64,000 nucleotides of DNA from Pseudomonadota bacterium (GCA_029780695.1 JAKOYD010000164.1:82844-146843), one strand, 5' to 3'. Shown: positions 35,358-45,487, counted from the first letter of the stretch. The notes: generated by a model not told the origin, from the sequence alone. Numbers and translations are program-made.

Positions 35358-35406
35358 TTGGTGGGTGATGCAGGGTTTGAACCTGCGACCCCTGCCGTGT
35401 GAAGGC
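35358..35406. repeat. attR, 49-bp direct repeat within tRNA-Val
   Basis: Identical to 17852-17900. It covers the tRNA from the anticodon through the 3' CCA. Confidence 0.95.
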
Positions 35407-35433
35407 AGTGCTCTACCGCTGAGCTAATCACCC
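35359..35433 (-). tRNA. tRNA-Val (anticodon CAC), CCA encoded
   Basis: 75 nt including an encoded CCA. A complete cloverleaf can be drawn: acceptor GGGTGAT/ATCACCC, D-stem GCTC/GAGC, anticodon stem CTGCC/GGCAG with loop TTCACAC, T-stem GCAGG/CCTGC with TTCAAAC. The anticodon CAC reads valine GUG. Integration of the element rebuilt its 3' half. Confidence 0.97.
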
Positions 35434-35465
35434 GTTCGCAGCTTGGCGAAAGGCGAAAGTATATA

Positions 35466-36179
35466 TCAAATCGGCACGTCGATGGCACGCCATACCGTCT
35501 TGCCGCCACTTGACTTGTCGATCTGCGCCAGCACGTCATCGTGCGCGGCCAGTTCGCTGGTGTTGGCGTGCAGCACCGGCAAAACAAACACGCTGAGGTC
35601 GATGCGCTCGCCCGCCGCGCCCTGCTCGCCCACGTGGCCCAGGTCGATCAGCAGCGCTTCCTGCCCGCGCGTGAGGTTGATGTAGACGTCGGCCAGCAGT
35701 TCGGCGTCCAGCAGCGCGCCGTGCAGCGTGCGGCCCGAATTGTCGACGCCCAGGCGGTCGCACAACGCGTCGAGGCTGTTGCGTTTGCCGGGGTACAGCT
35801 GCTTGGCCATGGCCAGCGTGTCGGTGACCTCGCCGACCACGCTGGTGAAGGCGCCGCGGCCCACGCGCTCCAGTTCCTTGTCGAGAAAGCCGACGTCGAA
35901 GGCCGCGTTGTGGATGATGACTTCGGCGCCTTCCAAGTAGCGCAGGATCTCGTCGGCCACCTCGGCAAACTTGGGCTTGTCGCGCAGAAATTCGTTGCTG
36001 ATGCCGTGCACCTTCAGCGCGTCTTCATGGCTGTCGCGCTCGGGGTTGACGTAGAAGTGCAGGTTGTTGCCGGTGAGCTTGCGGTTCACCAGCTCGACGC
36101 AGCCGATCTCGATGATGCGGTCGCCGCCCTCGGCGGACAGCCCGGTGGTTTCGGTGTCGAGAACGATCTGGCGCGACAT
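35466..36179 (-). CDS. dnaQ: DNA polymerase III epsilon subunit (proofreading exonuclease)
   Basis: 237 residues, DEDDh exonuclease. ExoI VLDTETTGLSAEGGDRIIEIG at the N-terminus, ExoII VIIHNAAFDVGFLDKEL, ExoIII region LHGALLDAELLADVY with catalytic His in the preceding GRTLHGALLDA. It proofreads newly made DNA within the Pol III core. It lies just right of the tRNA and element, probably in the same orientation as the isc genes; a 10-bp gap separates it from fdx. Confidence 0.95.
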   Translation of the reverse strand: MSRQIVLDTETTGLSAEGGDRIIEIGCVELVNRKLTGNNLHFYVNPERDSHEDALKVHGISNEFLRDKPKFAEVADEILRYLEGAEVIIHNAAFDVGFLDKELERVGRGAFTSVVGEVTDTLAMAKQLYPGKRNSLDALCDRLGVDNSGRTLHGALLDAELLADVYINLTRGQEALLIDLGHVGEQGAAGERIDLSVFVLPVLHANTSELAAHDDVLAQIDKSSGGKTVWRAIDVPI

Positions 36180-36189
36180 GCGGGGTCTT

Positions 36190-36528
36190 TCAGTGGTTTT
36201 CGCGGGCGTGGTTGATCGAGTAGCGCGGAATTTCCACCGTCAGGTCTTCCTTGCCCACGATGGCCTGGCACGACAGGCGCGACTGCGGCTCCAGGCCCCA
36301 GGCGCGGTCCAGCAGGTCTTCCTCTTCTTCCTCGGGCTCCTCCAGCGAATCATAGCCTTCGCGCACGATGCAATGGCAGGTGGTGCAGGCGCGGCTCATC
36401 TCGCAGGCGTGCTCGATGGGGATGTCGTGGTCAAGCAGCGCCTCGCAGATCGAATCGCCGGTGTTGGCGTGGATCTCGGCGCCCTGCGGCGCGTATTCGG
36501 GGTGCGGTAGTACTTTGATGATGGGCAT
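36190..36528 (-). CDS. fdx: ISC-system 2Fe-2S ferredoxin
   Basis: 112 residues, adrenodoxin-type. Cluster ligands in EHACEMSRACTTCHC (Cys pattern CX5CX2C) and a later Cys in RLSCQAIV. Donates electrons in Fe-S cluster assembly on IscU. The start MPIIKVLPHPEY is chosen over an ATG 18 bp upstream. Last gene of the isc cluster, beside dnaQ. Confidence 0.95.
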   Translation of the reverse strand: MPIIKVLPHPEYAPQGAEIHANTGDSICEALLDHDIPIEHACEMSRACTTCHCIVREGYDSLEEPEEEEEDLLDRAWGLEPQSRLSCQAIVGKEDLTVEIPRYSINHARENH

Positions 36529-36542
36529 GCGGTGTGCGGTCC

Positions 36543-38402
36543 TCAAATCGATTCGACGGACTTGCCGGCCAGCGCCTTCTGGATGCCGGCGTTCATGCGC
36601 GCGGCGGCAAAGGCTTCGGTTCCGTGCGCCAGCGCTTCGGTGGCGGCCTCGATCGCCGCGGCATCGGTGCTGTTGGCGGCAATGCCGCGCAGCGACAGCA
36701 TCAGCGCGTCGATTTCGGCACGTTCGTCGGCCGACAGCAACGCGCCATCGGCGTCCAGCGCGCTCTGCGTGGCCAGCAGCATGCGGTCGGCGTCCACCCG
36801 GGCTTCGACCAGCGCGCGCGCCTTCACGTCGGCGTCGGCCGTGGTGAAGCTGTCCTGCAGCATGCGCGCAATCTGCTCGTCGCTCAGGCCGTAGCTGGGC
36901 TTGACGTCGATCTGCGCCTCGACGCCGCTGACCTGTTCGCGCGCCGAGACGTTCAGCAAGCCATCGGCATCGACGGTGAAGGTCACGCGGATGCGCGCCG
37001 CGCCCGCCGCCATGGGCGGCATGCCGCGCAGTTCAAAGCGCGCCAGGCTGCGGCAGTCCTGCACCAGGTCGCGCTCGCCCTGCACCACGTGCAGCGCCAT
37101 CGCGGTCTGGCCGTCCTTGTAGGTGGTGAAGTCCTGCGCCATCGCCACCGGAATGGTCTGGTTGCGCGGCACGATGCGCTCCACCAGCCCACCCATGGTT
37201 TCGATGCCGAGCGAGAGCGGAATCACGTCCAGCAGCAGCAGGTCGCCCGCGGCGTCATTGCCCGCCAGCTGGTTGGCCTGGATGGCCGCGCCCAGCGCCA
37301 CCACTTCGTCGGGGTTCAGGTTGATGAGCGGCTCGCGACCGAAGAAGTCGGCCACCGCGCGCCGGATGACGGGCATGCGCGTGCTGCCGCCCACCATGAC
37401 GATGCCCTGCGTTTCATCGGGCTTGAGGCGCGCGTCTCGAAACACACGCCGCAGCGTGGCCACGCAGCGCGCGGTCAGCGCCGCGGTGGCGGCCTCGAAG
37501 TCGGCCGACTTCAGGTCAAATCGGGCTTCGCCGCTGGACAGGATTGCGTGGAATGCTACGTTTTCTGAAGCACTCAGCGCTTCCTTGGCGCGCCGGGCCG
37601 CTGCCTGCAGCGCGGCCCGGTCGGCGGCGGTAACCAGCTGTGCGCCGGTGCGCGACACCACCCAGTCGGCCAGCGCGGCGTCGTAGTCGTCGCCGCCCAG
37701 GGCCGAATCGCCACCGGTGGCGATGACTTCGAACACCCCCTGTGTCAGCCGCAGGATGGAGACGTCGAACGTGCCGCCGCCCAGGTCGAACACGGCATAG
37801 ACGCCCTCGGCCGCGTTGTCCAGCCCGTAGGCGATGGCGGCGGCCGTCGGCTCGTTGATCAGGCGCAGCACGGGGATGCCCGCCAGCTGCGCTGCGTCCT
37901 TGGTGGCTTGGCGCTGCGCGTCGTCGAAGTAGGCGGGCACGGTGATGACGGCGCCGTGCAGGTCATCGCCAAAGGTGTCTTCCGCCCGGTAGCGCAGCGT
38001 GGCCAGGATCTCGGCGCTGATCTCGACCGGTGACTTTTCGCCGGCCACGGTCTGCAGCGTCACCATGCCGGGCCGGTCGAGCAGCTGGTATGGCAGCTTG
38101 TCGCGCCCGATGATGTCGGCCAGGCCGCGCCCCATCAGGCGCTTGGCCGATGCGATGGTGTTTTCGGCGTCGGCCGGTTCGGCCTGCAGCGCGTCGTAGC
38201 CGATGCGGCGCCCGCCGCCCGCCAGGTAGCGCACCACCGACGGCAGCAGCACGCGCCCCTGCTCGTCGGGCAGGCATTCGGCCACGCCGTGGCGCACGGC
38301 AGCGACCAGCGAATGCGTGGTGCCCAGGTCGATGCCGACCGCGATGCGCCGCTGGTGCGGGTCAGGCGATTGGCCGGGTTCGGAGATTTGAAGCAGCGCC
38401 AT
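36543..38402 (-). CDS. hscA: Fe-S assembly Hsp70 chaperone HscA
   Basis: 619-residue Hsp70, close to E. coli HscA (616). It has the nucleotide-binding domain ([41 protein letters not shown]), peptide-binding and C-terminal lid regions. With HscB it drives cluster transfer from IscU. The start [11 protein letters not shown] was chosen because it begins the conserved N-terminus. One dispersed repeat relative (about 37548-37580) lies in its coding sequence. Confidence 0.96.
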   Translation of the reverse strand: MALLQISEPGQSPDPHQRRIAVGIDLGTTHSLVAAVRHGVAECLPDEQGRVLLPSVVRYLAGGGRRIGYDALQAEPADAENTIASAKRLMGRGLADIIGRDKLPYQLLDRPGMVTLQTVAGEKSPVEISAEILATLRYRAEDTFGDDLHGAVITVPAYFDDAQRQATKDAAQLAGIPVLRLINEPTAAAIAYGLDNAAEGVYAVFDLGGGTFDVSILRLTQGVFEVIATGGDSALGGDDYDAALADWVVSRTGAQLVTAADRAALQAAARRAKEALSASENVAFHAILSSGEARFDLKSADFEAATAALTARCVATLRRVFRDARLKPDETQGIVMVGGSTRMPVIRRAVADFFGREPLINLNPDEVVALGAAIQANQLAGNDAAGDLLLLDVIPLSLGIETMGGLVERIVPRNQTIPVAMAQDFTTYKDGQTAMALHVVQGERDLVQDCRSLARFELRGMPPMAAGAARIRVTFTVDADGLLNVSAREQVSGVEAQIDVKPSYGLSDEQIARMLQDSFTTADADVKARALVEARVDADRMLLATQSALDADGALLSADERAEIDALMLSLRGIAANSTDAAAIEAATEALAHGTEAFAAARMNAGIQKALAGKSVESI

Positions 38403-38455
38403 GAAGTTAGCCAAAGCGGCCCGCGGCGCCCTGGCGCGCGCTGGCCGCAAAAAGG

Positions 38456-38977
38456 TCAGTCCGTTTCGAGTTTCTCATGCCGCCGATCAATGTCGGCGGC
38501 CAGCTTGTCCAGAAACATCAGCGCCCGCACCGACTGCGCGGCGGCAAGCCAGTCGTGTTCGCCGTCCATCTGATGCTCTAATTTTTGAAGCAGCTCGCGC
38601 TGGACAGACAAGCACGAGCGACTGATGTCATCCAAGTCTTTGGCGCTGGTGGCCTCGTCCAGCTGTTCGCGCAGCTCCATCTGCTGCATGAGGAATTGCG
38701 CCGGCATGGCGGTATTGCTCTCGGCCTCGATCGGCGCGCCGTGCAGCTCGCACAGGTAAGCGGCGCGGCGTTGCGGGTCTTTCAGACGGCGGTGCGCTTC
38801 GTTGATGCGGGCCGACCACTGGGCGGCCACGCGCTGCGCCGCCGCGCCCTGCGCAGCAAAGCGGTCAGGATGGACCTGGCGCTGCAGGTCTTTCCAGCGT
38901 GCGTCCAGTTTCGCCGCGTCCTGGGCGAAGCGCGCGGGCACGTCGAACAGCTCGAAGTCGGTGGATTGCAGGTTCAT
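38456..38977 (-). CDS. hscB: Fe-S assembly co-chaperone HscB
   Basis: 173-residue J-domain co-chaperone. J-domain HPD motif in [13 protein letters not shown], followed by the C-terminal helical domain that binds IscU. The start [14 protein letters not shown] is the family start. It sits upstream of hscA with 53 bp between, in the usual order. Confidence 0.95.
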   Translation of the reverse strand: MNLQSTDFELFDVPARFAQDAAKLDARWKDLQRQVHPDRFAAQGAAAQRVAAQWSARINEAHRRLKDPQRRAAYLCELHGAPIEAESNTAMPAQFLMQQMELREQLDEATSAKDLDDISRSCLSVQRELLQKLEHQMDGEHDWLAAAQSVRALMFLDKLAADIDRRHEKLETD

Positions 38978-38991
38978 GCCACAGCCGCCGT

Positions 38992-39225
38992 TCAGTCCGC
39001 GTGCAGCGCCGGGCGCACCATGCCGCGCGGCAATTCGGCCAGGGCCTGCTGCGGCGCCTGCACGTCCCACGCGTCCAGGCAGCAGCCGCAGCCCAGGTCG
39101 TCGAACCGGCGGATGCGCGCGCCCCAGCGCTGGAACCAGGCGTTCAACGCCCGGACCTCGCGCTCGTTGTCGATGGTCACGCCCACGCGCACACGCTCGA
39201 AGCCGGCAGCCAGCGCGTCCGCCAT
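38992..39225 (-). CDS. Hypothetical Cys-containing protein in the isc cluster
   Basis: 77 residues. Starts [21 protein letters not shown] and contains a DLGCGCCLDAWDVQ Cys cluster. The ATG overlaps the iscA stop, so it is translationally coupled to it. Unknown function; the CGCC motif suggests metal binding. Confidence 0.65.
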   Translation of the reverse strand: MADALAAGFERVRVGVTIDNEREVRALNAWFQRWGARIRRFDDLGCGCCLDAWDVQAPQQALAELPRGMVRPALHAD

Positions 39226-39548
39226 CAGACGCGGAAGCTCTCGCCGCAGCCGCAGCGGTCGCGTTCGTTGGGGTTGTTGAAGCGGAAGCCTTCGTTCAGG
39301 CCCTCGCGCACGTAATCGAGCTCGGTGCCGTCGATGTAGGCCAGGCTCTTGGGGTCGATCATCAGCTTCACGCCGTGCTGCTCGAACAGCTGGTCCTCGG
39401 GCGCCACGTCGTCCACGTATTCGAGCTTGTAGGCCAGGCCCGAGCAACCCGTGGTCTTGACGCCCAGGCGCACGCCCACACCCTTGCCGCGCTTGGCGAG
39501 ATATTTGCTGACATGCCGCGCAGCGGCTTCGGTCAAAGTGACGGCCAT
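39225..39548 (-). CDS. iscA: A-type Fe-S carrier IscA
   Basis: 107 residues. HesB/IscA fold with the three ligand cysteines: [14 protein letters not shown] and the terminal [12 protein letters not shown] likely Fe-S carrier. The start [17 protein letters not shown] is the family start. It lies between a cupin-like gene and a coupled hypothetical gene. Confidence 0.93.
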   Translation of the reverse strand: MAVTLTEAAARHVSKYLAKRGKGVGVRLGVKTTGCSGLAYKLEYVDDVAPEDQLFEQHGVKLMIDPKSLAYIDGTELDYVREGLNEGFRFNNPNERDRCGCGESFRV

Positions 39549-39556
39549 GATGTGGA

Positions 39557-39910
39557 TTATTTTTCGGGCAAGGCAATGGTGAGCAGCACCACCGAGGCCA
39601 CCACGGCCAGCAGTTGGTGCGGCTCGCCGCGTTGCAGATACAGCAGCTCGCCTTCGGCCAGGCGCGCCTTGGGGCGCGGACGCGCACGGTCGACCGCCTG
39701 CGAAATCACCTGCACGCAGCCCTTCAGGCACTGCAGCGTGATCTCGCCGTCAACCCGGTGATCGAGCATGCGCCGGCCCTCGGGCATCGACAGCAGGATC
39801 ACCTCAAGGTCCTGCGACTTGAACAGCGCGCGCGATTCGAACTCGGCCGGCACCGGTCCGGTCGGCATCAGGGCCATCGTCTTTCCTGGCAAGAGATGTT
39901 GCAGCGCCAT
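39557..39910 (-). CDS. Small cupin-like protein in the isc cluster
   Basis: 117 residues. A beta-rich protein ([45 protein letters not shown]). The glycine/His pattern is suggestive of a cupin, but the metal-binding motif is not complete. Its position between iscU and iscA is reminiscent of non-standard isc operons of this family. Function unknown. Confidence 0.6.
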   Translation of the reverse strand: MALQHLLPGKTMALMPTGPVPAEFESRALFKSQDLEVILLSMPEGRRMLDHRVDGEITLQCLKGCVQVISQAVDRARPRPKARLAEGELLYLQRGEPHQLLAVVASVVLLTIALPEK

Positions 39911-39987
39911 GTCCAAGTCCTCCGTTTCTGGGGCGAGTGGATGAGCGTGCCGCGTCATGCGCGGCACGGGGTTAAGCGTCGCCCGTG

Positions 39988-40380
39988 TCAGGCGGCGACG
40001 GTGTGCTTTTTGCGGTAGTCCTCGACCGCCGCCTTGATGGCGTCTTCGGCCAGGATCGAGCAGTGGATCTTGACGGGCGGCAGCGCCAGCTCTTCGGCGA
40101 TCTGGCTGTTCTTCAGTTCGGCCGCTTGGTCCAGCGTCTTGCCCTTGACCCATTCGGTCACCAGCGAACTGGACGCGATGGCTGAGCCACAGCCGTAGGT
40201 CTTGAAGCGCGCGTCCTCGATCACGCCGGTGCTCGGGTTGACGCGGATCTGCAGCTTCATCACGTCGCCACAGGCCGGCGCGCCGACCATGCCGGTGCCC
40301 ACGCTGTCGTCGCCCTTGTCAAAGCTGCCGACGTTGCGGGGGTTTTCGTAGTGGTCAAGAACCTTGTCGGAATAAGCCAT
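39988..40380 (-). CDS. iscU: Fe-S cluster scaffold IscU
   Basis: 130 residues. Cluster ligands in VGAPACGDVMKLQI, KTYGCGSAIASSS and LPPVKIHCSILAEDAI, with the HscA-binding LPPVK motif. The start MAYSDKVLDHYENPRN is typical. iscS lies about 200 bp upstream, with a 3'-end repeat between them. Confidence 0.97.
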   Translation of the reverse strand: MAYSDKVLDHYENPRNVGSFDKGDDSVGTGMVGAPACGDVMKLQIRVNPSTGVIEDARFKTYGCGSAIASSSLVTEWVKGKTLDQAAELKNSQIAEELALPPVKIHCSILAEDAIKAAVEDYRKKHTVAA

Positions 40381-40465
40381 GGTGTTTGCTCCTTTACTGA
40401 TAGCTGCCTGCGCTTGATGGACAAGCGCAAGCCGTGGGATGGACATGAATCACCCGGAAACCGAG

Positions 40466-40584
40466 GGCCGCGGAGCAGGCCACGCCGGCAAACGCCGTCG
40501 CCGGACCTGCGCCGGCGACTGGCGTTGTCCCTCCTCCCTCCGGAGAGGGGGGAAGGCGTCGCAGGCGACTCAGGGGGGTGGTCA
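40466..40584 (+). repeat. Dispersed 3'-end intergenic repeat, copy 2
   Basis: Reads GGCCGCGGAGCAGGCC, CAACGCCGTCGCC..., then GGCGTCGCAGGCGACTCAGG next to the iscS stop (minus strand). It has the same arrangement as copies 1, 3, 4 and 5. Confidence 0.75.
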
Positions 40585-40587
40585 TGG

Positions 40588-41808
40588 TCAATGCGCGGCC
40601 CACTGGATGGTGGACAGGTCGATGCCGTCCTGGTGCATTTCCCACAGGGGGCTGAGCTCGCGCAGCTTGGCGACGTTCTCGCGGATCGTCTGGATCGCGT
40701 AGTCGATGTCGTCTTCGGTGGTGAAGCGGCCGATGGTGATGCGCAGGCTGCTGTGGGCCAGTTCGTCGCTGCGGCCCAGCGCTCGCAGCACATAGCTGGG
40801 CTCCAGGCTGGCGCTGGTGCAGGCCGAGCCGGACGACACCGCCAGCCCCTTGACGCCCATGATGAGCGATTCGCCTTCGACGAAGTTGAAGCTCATGTTG
40901 ATGTTCTGCGGCACGCGCTGCGTCGGGTGGCCGTTGAGAAACACTTCCTCAACGTCCTTCAGCCCTTCGACCAGCCGGTGGTGCAGCGCCCAGGCCTTTT
41001 CGTTGTCCTGCGCCATTTCTTCCTTGGCGATGCGGAAGGCCTCGCCCATGCCGACGATTTGGTGCGTGGCCAGGGTGCCGCTGCGCATGCCGCGCTCGTG
41101 TCCGCCGCCGTGCATCTGCGCTTCGAGCCGCACGCGCGGCTTGCGGCGCACGTACAGCGCGCCAATGCCCTTGGGGCCGTAGCTCTTGTGGCTGGCCAGG
41201 CTCATCAGGTCGATGGGCTGGCGCGACACGTCGATGGCGACCTTGCCGGTGGCCTGCGCGGCGTCAACGTGGAACAGCACGCCGTGCTCGCGGCAGATCT
41301 TGCCGATGGCGTCCACGTCCTGCACCACGCCGATCTCGTTGTTGACCAGCATGACGCTGGCCAGGATGGTGTCGGGGCGGATGGCAGCCTTGAACTTGTC
41401 CAGGTTGAGCAGGCCGTCCGGCTTGACGTCGAGATAAGTCACCTCGAACCCCTGGCGCTCCAGCTCGCGCATGGTGTCGAGCACGGCCTTGTGCTCGGTC
41501 TTGACGGTGATCAGGTGCTTGCCCTTGCCCTTGTAGAACTGGGCGGCGCCCTTGATGGCCAGGTTGTCGGACTCGGTCGCGCCGCTGGTCCACACGATTT
41601 CGCGCGGGTCGGCACCGATGAGGTCGGCCACCTGCTCGCGCGCCTTTTCGACCGCCTTTTCGGCTTCCCAGCCCCAGGCGTGGCTGCGGCTGGCCGGGTT
41701 GCCGTAGTTTTCGCGCAGCCACGGGATCATCGCGTCGGCCACGCGCGGGTCAACCGGCGTGGTGGCGGCGTAGTCCATGTAGATGGGGAAATGCGGGGTC
41801 TGGCTCAT
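40588..41808 (-). CDS. iscS: Cysteine desulfurase IscS
   Basis: PLP enzyme that strips sulfur from cysteine for Fe-S clusters and tRNA thiolation. 406 residues. PLP Lys in [17 protein letters not shown], active-site loop [19 protein letters not shown] (catalytic Cys), N-terminal [17 protein letters not shown]. It is followed by IscU; about 75 bp downstream of iscR. Confidence 0.97.
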   Translation of the reverse strand: MSQTPHFPIYMDYAATTPVDPRVADAMIPWLRENYGNPASRSHAWGWEAEKAVEKAREQVADLIGADPREIVWTSGATESDNLAIKGAAQFYKGKGKHLITVKTEHKAVLDTMRELERQGFEVTYLDVKPDGLLNLDKFKAAIRPDTILASVMLVNNEIGVVQDVDAIGKICREHGVLFHVDAAQATGKVAIDVSRQPIDLMSLASHKSYGPKGIGALYVRRKPRVRLEAQMHGGGHERGMRSGTLATHQIVGMGEAFRIAKEEMAQDNEKAWALHHRLVEGLKDVEEVFLNGHPTQRVPQNINMSFNFVEGESLIMGVKGLAVSSGSACTSASLEPSYVLRALGRSDELAHSSLRITIGRFTTEDDIDYAIQTIRENVAKLRELSPLWEMHQDGIDLSTIQWAAH

Positions 41809-41882
41809 GACAAATTCCGAATCGCTGATTTTTCTTTATTAAAAGGGCGCCTGCCGCAAGCGGTGCAAGCGTTTATTGCTAT

Positions 41883-42416
41883 TTATTTGCTAGTAAGACC
41901 ACCCAGTGCGAAGACCGAGTTGGGTGCGTTCACGCGGATCGGCTTGACCACCGGCGCGCTGGAAATGGCGCGCTTGGCCGAGGGCTTGTCCTCGACCTCG
42001 ATGCCGTTGGCGTGCTGGTCGTCCACCAGTTTCTGCAGCGTGACGGATTCGAGAAATTCGATCATGCGTGCGTTGAGCGACGTCCACAGGTCGTGCGTCA
42101 TGCAGCGCCCGCCTTCGCCGTGGCAGTTTTCGCGGCCACCGCAGTGCGTGGCGTCCAGCGGCTCGTCGACCGAGGTGATGATGTCGGCCACGGTGATGTC
42201 CGCCGCCTTGCGGCCAAGCGAATAGCCGCCGCCCGGCCCGCGCGTCGATTCGACGAGATCGTTGCGGCGCAGCTTGCCGAACAGTTGCTCCAGGTACGAC
42301 AGCGAGATCTGCTGGCGCTGGCTGATGGCGGCCAGGGTCACCGGACCGTTGTCCTGGCGCAGGGCCAGATCGATCATGGCGGTGACCGCAAATCGTCCCT
42401 TGGTGGTGAGGCGCAT
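41883..42416 (-). CDS. iscR: Fe-S cluster-responsive regulator IscR
   Basis: 177-residue Rrf2-family repressor. N-terminal wHTH MRLTTKGRFAVTAMIDLAL, then the cluster-binding CGGRENCHGEGGRC (three Cys with CX5CX5C-like spacing). It carries a 2Fe-2S cluster and represses its own operon. The operator lies directly upstream. Confidence 0.96.
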   Translation of the reverse strand: MRLTTKGRFAVTAMIDLALRQDNGPVTLAAISQRQQISLSYLEQLFGKLRRNDLVESTRGPGGGYSLGRKAADITVADIITSVDEPLDATHCGGRENCHGEGGRCMTHDLWTSLNARMIEFLESVTLQKLVDDQHANGIEVEDKPSAKRAISSAPVVKPIRVNAPNSVFALGGLTSK

Positions 42417-42494
42417 GGGTTAGCTCCTTGCAATATGAGGGGTTCGAAGCCAGGCGGCGGGATGTGGCGGGATGTCTTTCCCTGGCGCCGCCTA

Positions 42495-42543
42495 ATTTCC
42501 GAGTGTTTTTATCAAGTATACACCAAAGCCCCCCAAAAGTCAG
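42495..42543 (-). promoter_or_regulatory. isc operon promoter with IscR type-1-like site
   Basis: On the minus strand CTGACT (plus 42538-42543), a 17-bp spacer and TATACT (plus 42515-42520) form a promoter. The site ATACTTGATAAAAACACTCG continuing GAAAT (42495-42519) matches the E. coli iscR operator pattern (ATAGTTGACC..ACTCGGGAAT) and overlaps the -10. Confidence 0.7.
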
Positions 42544-42735
42544 GGGGCATCGGCCACAAGCGCACACAGGGCGCTGGTGGACGGCCGCGGTCTTGCTTGT
42601 CCTACAGCGGTTTCAACCACCGCCGACGCACGGGGCGGAACCCGGTGCCTACAGTCACCCCGTGAACCGGCGTTCGCACCCTTTCAAGCGGCGCCGGCCA
42701 ACGCGCACTGTCACACTGAAACCGAGGAAACCATC

Positions 42736-43233
42736 ATGAACGCTACCCAACCCACGCTGCTGCGCGCCACCACGCTGGCCGCCGCCATCGCCCTGGCCAC
42801 CAGCCTGGCCGCCTGCAACAAAAAGGACGAGCGCACCGCCGGCCAGCAGGTCGATTCAGCCATCGCCAAGAGCGAGCAAGCCGCCAAGGACGCGCAGGCC
42901 AAGGCCGCCGACGCCGCGCAAGAAGCCAAAGTAGCCGCCAACCGTGCGGGCGCCGAAATCAAGCAGGAAGCCCGTGAAATGAAGGCCGACGCCAACGCCG
43001 CCGTGGCGCGCGCCGGCGACGCCGCCAGCGATGCGGCCACCACCGCGGCCGTGAAGGCCAAGCTGGTGGCCGACAGCGAGCTCAGCGCGCTGCGCATCGA
43101 CGTCGACACCAAGGACGGTGCGGTCACGCTCACCGGCCCCGCGCCCAACGCCGCCGCCAAGGCGCGCGCCACGACCATCGCCCAATCGGTCAAGGGCGTG
43201 GGCGCGGTGCACAACAACTTGGCCGTGCACTGA
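42736..43233 (+). CDS. BON-domain lipoprotein
   Basis: 165 residues. A lipoprotein signal ending in SLAAC, a long Ala-rich charged helix (AKSEQAAKDAQAKAADAAQEA), then a BON domain (AAVKAKLVADSELSALRIDV...GAVTLTGPAPN). BON proteins sit in the envelope and bind membranes. GAGGA lies before the ATG. The end of the frame is followed by a short tandem copy of TGGCCGTGCACTGAC. Confidence 0.85.
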   Translation: MNATQPTLLRATTLAAAIALATSLAACNKKDERTAGQQVDSAIAKSEQAAKDAQAKAADAAQEAKVAANRAGAEIKQEAREMKADANAAVARAGDAASDAATTAAVKAKLVADSELSALRIDVDTKDGAVTLTGPAPNAAAKARATTIAQSVKGVGAVHNNLAVH

Positions 43234-43271
43234 CACCTGGCCGTGCACTGACGCAGCCGGCAGCGGCGGCG

Positions 43272-45341
43272 TCAGGCCGCCGCGCTGCCTTCGCCCGCCG
43301 CGCCGAACAGGCGGTTTTTTAGCAGCGCCAACTGATCGCGCACGCGCGCGGCTTGCTCGAATTGCAGGTTGCGCGCGTGCTCGAGCATCAGCTTTTCCAG
43401 CCGCCGGATCTCCTTGCCCAAGTCTTTTTCCGACAGCGGCAGCGCATCTGCCGCCGCCGCGCTGGCGTGGGCGCGGTCGTCATCGCGGCCTTTCTGGTTG
43501 CCATAGACGCCATCGATCAGGTCGCGCACCTCTTTCACGATACCGCGCGGTGTAATGCCGTGTTCAGCGTTGAACGCGATCTGCTTGGCGCGGCGCCGTT
43601 CGGTCTCGCCGATGGCCTTTTTCATGGAATCGGTGACGCGGTCCGCGTAAAGAATGGCCTTGCCGTTGACGTTGCGCGCCGCGCGGCCGATGGTCTGGAT
43701 CAGGCTGCGCTCGGCGCGCAGGAAACCTTCCTTGTCCGCGTCCAGAATCGCCACCAGCGACACCTCGGGAATGTCCAGCCCCTCGCGCAGCAGGTTGATG
43801 CCCACCAGCACGTCGAACGCGCCCAGGCGCAGGTCGCGGATGATCTCGACCCGTTCCACGGTGTCCACGTCGGAGTGCAGGTAGCGCACCTTCACGCCGT
43901 TGTCGGTCAAGTATTCGGTCAGCTGCTCGGCCATGCGCTTGGTAAGCGTCGTGATCAGTACGCGCTCACGCTTGTGCACCCGGTCACGAATCTCCTGCAG
44001 CACATCGTCCACCTGATGCGTGGCGGGGCGGACTTCAACCTCCGGGTCGACCAGCCCCGTGGGCCGCACCACCTGCTCAACCACATTGCTGGCGTGCTGC
44101 TTTTCATAGTCGGCCGGGGTGGCGCTGACGAACACCACCTGGCGCATGCGGCGCTCGAATTCCTCGAACTTCAGCGGCCGGTTGTCCAGTGCGCTGGGTA
44201 GCCGAAAGCCGTATTCGACCAGCGTGGTCTTGCGCGCTCGGTCGCCGTTGTACATGGCGTTGAGCTGGCCGATCATCTGGTGGCTTTCGTCCAGAAACAT
44301 GAGGGCGTCGCGCGGCAGGTAATCGGTCAAGGTGGCGGGTGGGTCGCCCGGCGCGGCGCCCGACAAGTGGCGCGTGTAGTTTTCGATGCCCTTGCAGTGC
44401 CCCAGCTCGCTCAGCATTTCCAGGTCGAAACGGGTGCGCTGCTCGATGCGCTGCGCCTCGAGCAGCTTGCCTTCGCCGACGAAGTATTTCAGGCGCTCCG
44501 CCAGTTCCAGCTTGATCGATTCGACCGCGGCCAGCGTCTTTTCGCGCGGCGTGACGTAATGGCTGCTGGGGTAGATGACGAAGCGCGGCACCTTCTGCTG
44601 GATGCGGCCCGTCAGCGGGTCGAACAGGCTGATACTTTCCACCTCGTCGTCGAACAACTCCATGCGCACGGCCAGCTCGCTGTGTTCGGCCGGAAACACG
44701 TCGATGGTGTCGCCGCGCACGCGAAAAGTGCCGCGCGCAAAGTCGGTGTCGTTGCGCTGGTACTGCATGCGCACCAGTTGCGCGATGGCGTCGCGCTGGC
44801 CCTGCTTGCCGCCTACTTTCAGGATCATCCGCATCTGCAGGTAGTCGTCGGGCGCGCCGATGCCGTAGATGGCCGACACCGTCGCCACGATCACCGTGTC
44901 GCGCCGCTCCAGCACGCTCTTGGTGGCCGACAGGCGCATCTGCTCGATGTGCTCGTTGATGGCGCTGTCCTTCTCGATGAACAGGTCGCGCTGCGGCACA
45001 TAGGCTTCGGGCTGGTAATAGTCGTAGTAGCTGACGAAGTACTCGACCGCGTTGCGCGGAAAGAACTCGCGAAACTCGCTGTACAGCTGCGCCGCCAGTG
45101 TTTTGTTGGGTGCAAAAACGATAGCAGGCCGCCCCAGCCGAGCAATCACGTTGGCCATGGTGAATGTCTTGCCCGACCCGGTGACGCCCAGCAGCGTCTG
45201 GAACGATTCACCGTTTTCCACCCCCTCCACCAGCGCGTCGATGGCCGTCGGCTGGTCGCCGGCCGGGGGATAGGGCTGGTACAGCTGGAAGGGGGAGTCG
45301 GGATAGGTGACGAAAGACTGGGACGCGACAAAGTCAACCAT
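43272..45341 (-). CDS. uvrB: Excinuclease ABC subunit B (UvrB)
   Basis: 689 residues, nucleotide excision repair helicase-like protein that verifies damage with UvrA and recruits UvrC. Walker [10 protein letters not shown] near residue 48, hairpin region [19 protein letters not shown] ([17 protein letters not shown]), helicase motifs FLDESHQM and REGLDIPEV, and a C-terminal UVR domain. The start [17 protein letters not shown] is chosen from conservation, over an upstream ATG. Confidence 0.97.
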   Translation of the reverse strand: MVDFVASQSFVTYPDSPFQLYQPYPPAGDQPTAIDALVEGVENGESFQTLLGVTGSGKTFTMANVIARLGRPAIVFAPNKTLAAQLYSEFREFFPRNAVEYFVSYYDYYQPEAYVPQRDLFIEKDSAINEHIEQMRLSATKSVLERRDTVIVATVSAIYGIGAPDDYLQMRMILKVGGKQGQRDAIAQLVRMQYQRNDTDFARGTFRVRGDTIDVFPAEHSELAVRMELFDDEVESISLFDPLTGRIQQKVPRFVIYPSSHYVTPREKTLAAVESIKLELAERLKYFVGEGKLLEAQRIEQRTRFDLEMLSELGHCKGIENYTRHLSGAAPGDPPATLTDYLPRDALMFLDESHQMIGQLNAMYNGDRARKTTLVEYGFRLPSALDNRPLKFEEFERRMRQVVFVSATPADYEKQHASNVVEQVVRPTGLVDPEVEVRPATHQVDDVLQEIRDRVHKRERVLITTLTKRMAEQLTEYLTDNGVKVRYLHSDVDTVERVEIIRDLRLGAFDVLVGINLLREGLDIPEVSLVAILDADKEGFLRAERSLIQTIGRAARNVNGKAILYADRVTDSMKKAIGETERRRAKQIAFNAEHGITPRGIVKEVRDLIDGVYGNQKGRDDDRAHASAAAADALPLSEKDLGKEIRRLEKLMLEHARNLQFEQAARVRDQLALLKNRLFGAAGEGSAAA

Positions 45342-45487
45342 GGGCCTGCCTTGAATGATGGGCACTCGATCGAGACCCTGCTGCACGCGATCTTGCCGCA
45401 ACTTTCCGCATCGAGCCTCGCGGCGCGACAGCGCCAGCGGGGCCAAACGGTCCGTGCGGCGCGCTTGAAATGAAACTTTTTTCTACA

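Larger units (their letters stand above)
17852..35406. mobile_element. Integrated satellite-like or defective phage element in tRNA-Val
   Basis: A 17.5-kb element bounded by a perfect 49-bp direct repeat. The right copy is the 3' part of an intact tRNA-Val(CAC), and the left copy is a tRNA fragment. A tyrosine integrase lies directly inside the left end. Contents: integrase, AlpA-like regulator, CHC2 zinc finger, RepA-like ATPase, PDDEXK nuclease, SSB-like genes, BrnT/BrnA, several small unknown genes, then three leftward virion-like genes and a lipoprotein. No terminase, portal, capsid, tail or lysis gene is present, so it is either a decayed prophage or a satellite depending on a helper. 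Confidence 0.92.

Noticed and set aside
42577..42735. Upstream extension of the BON lipoprotein
   Set aside because: The lipoprotein signal peptide begins exactly at the ATG at 42736, preceded by a GAGGA site; anything upstream would mask it.
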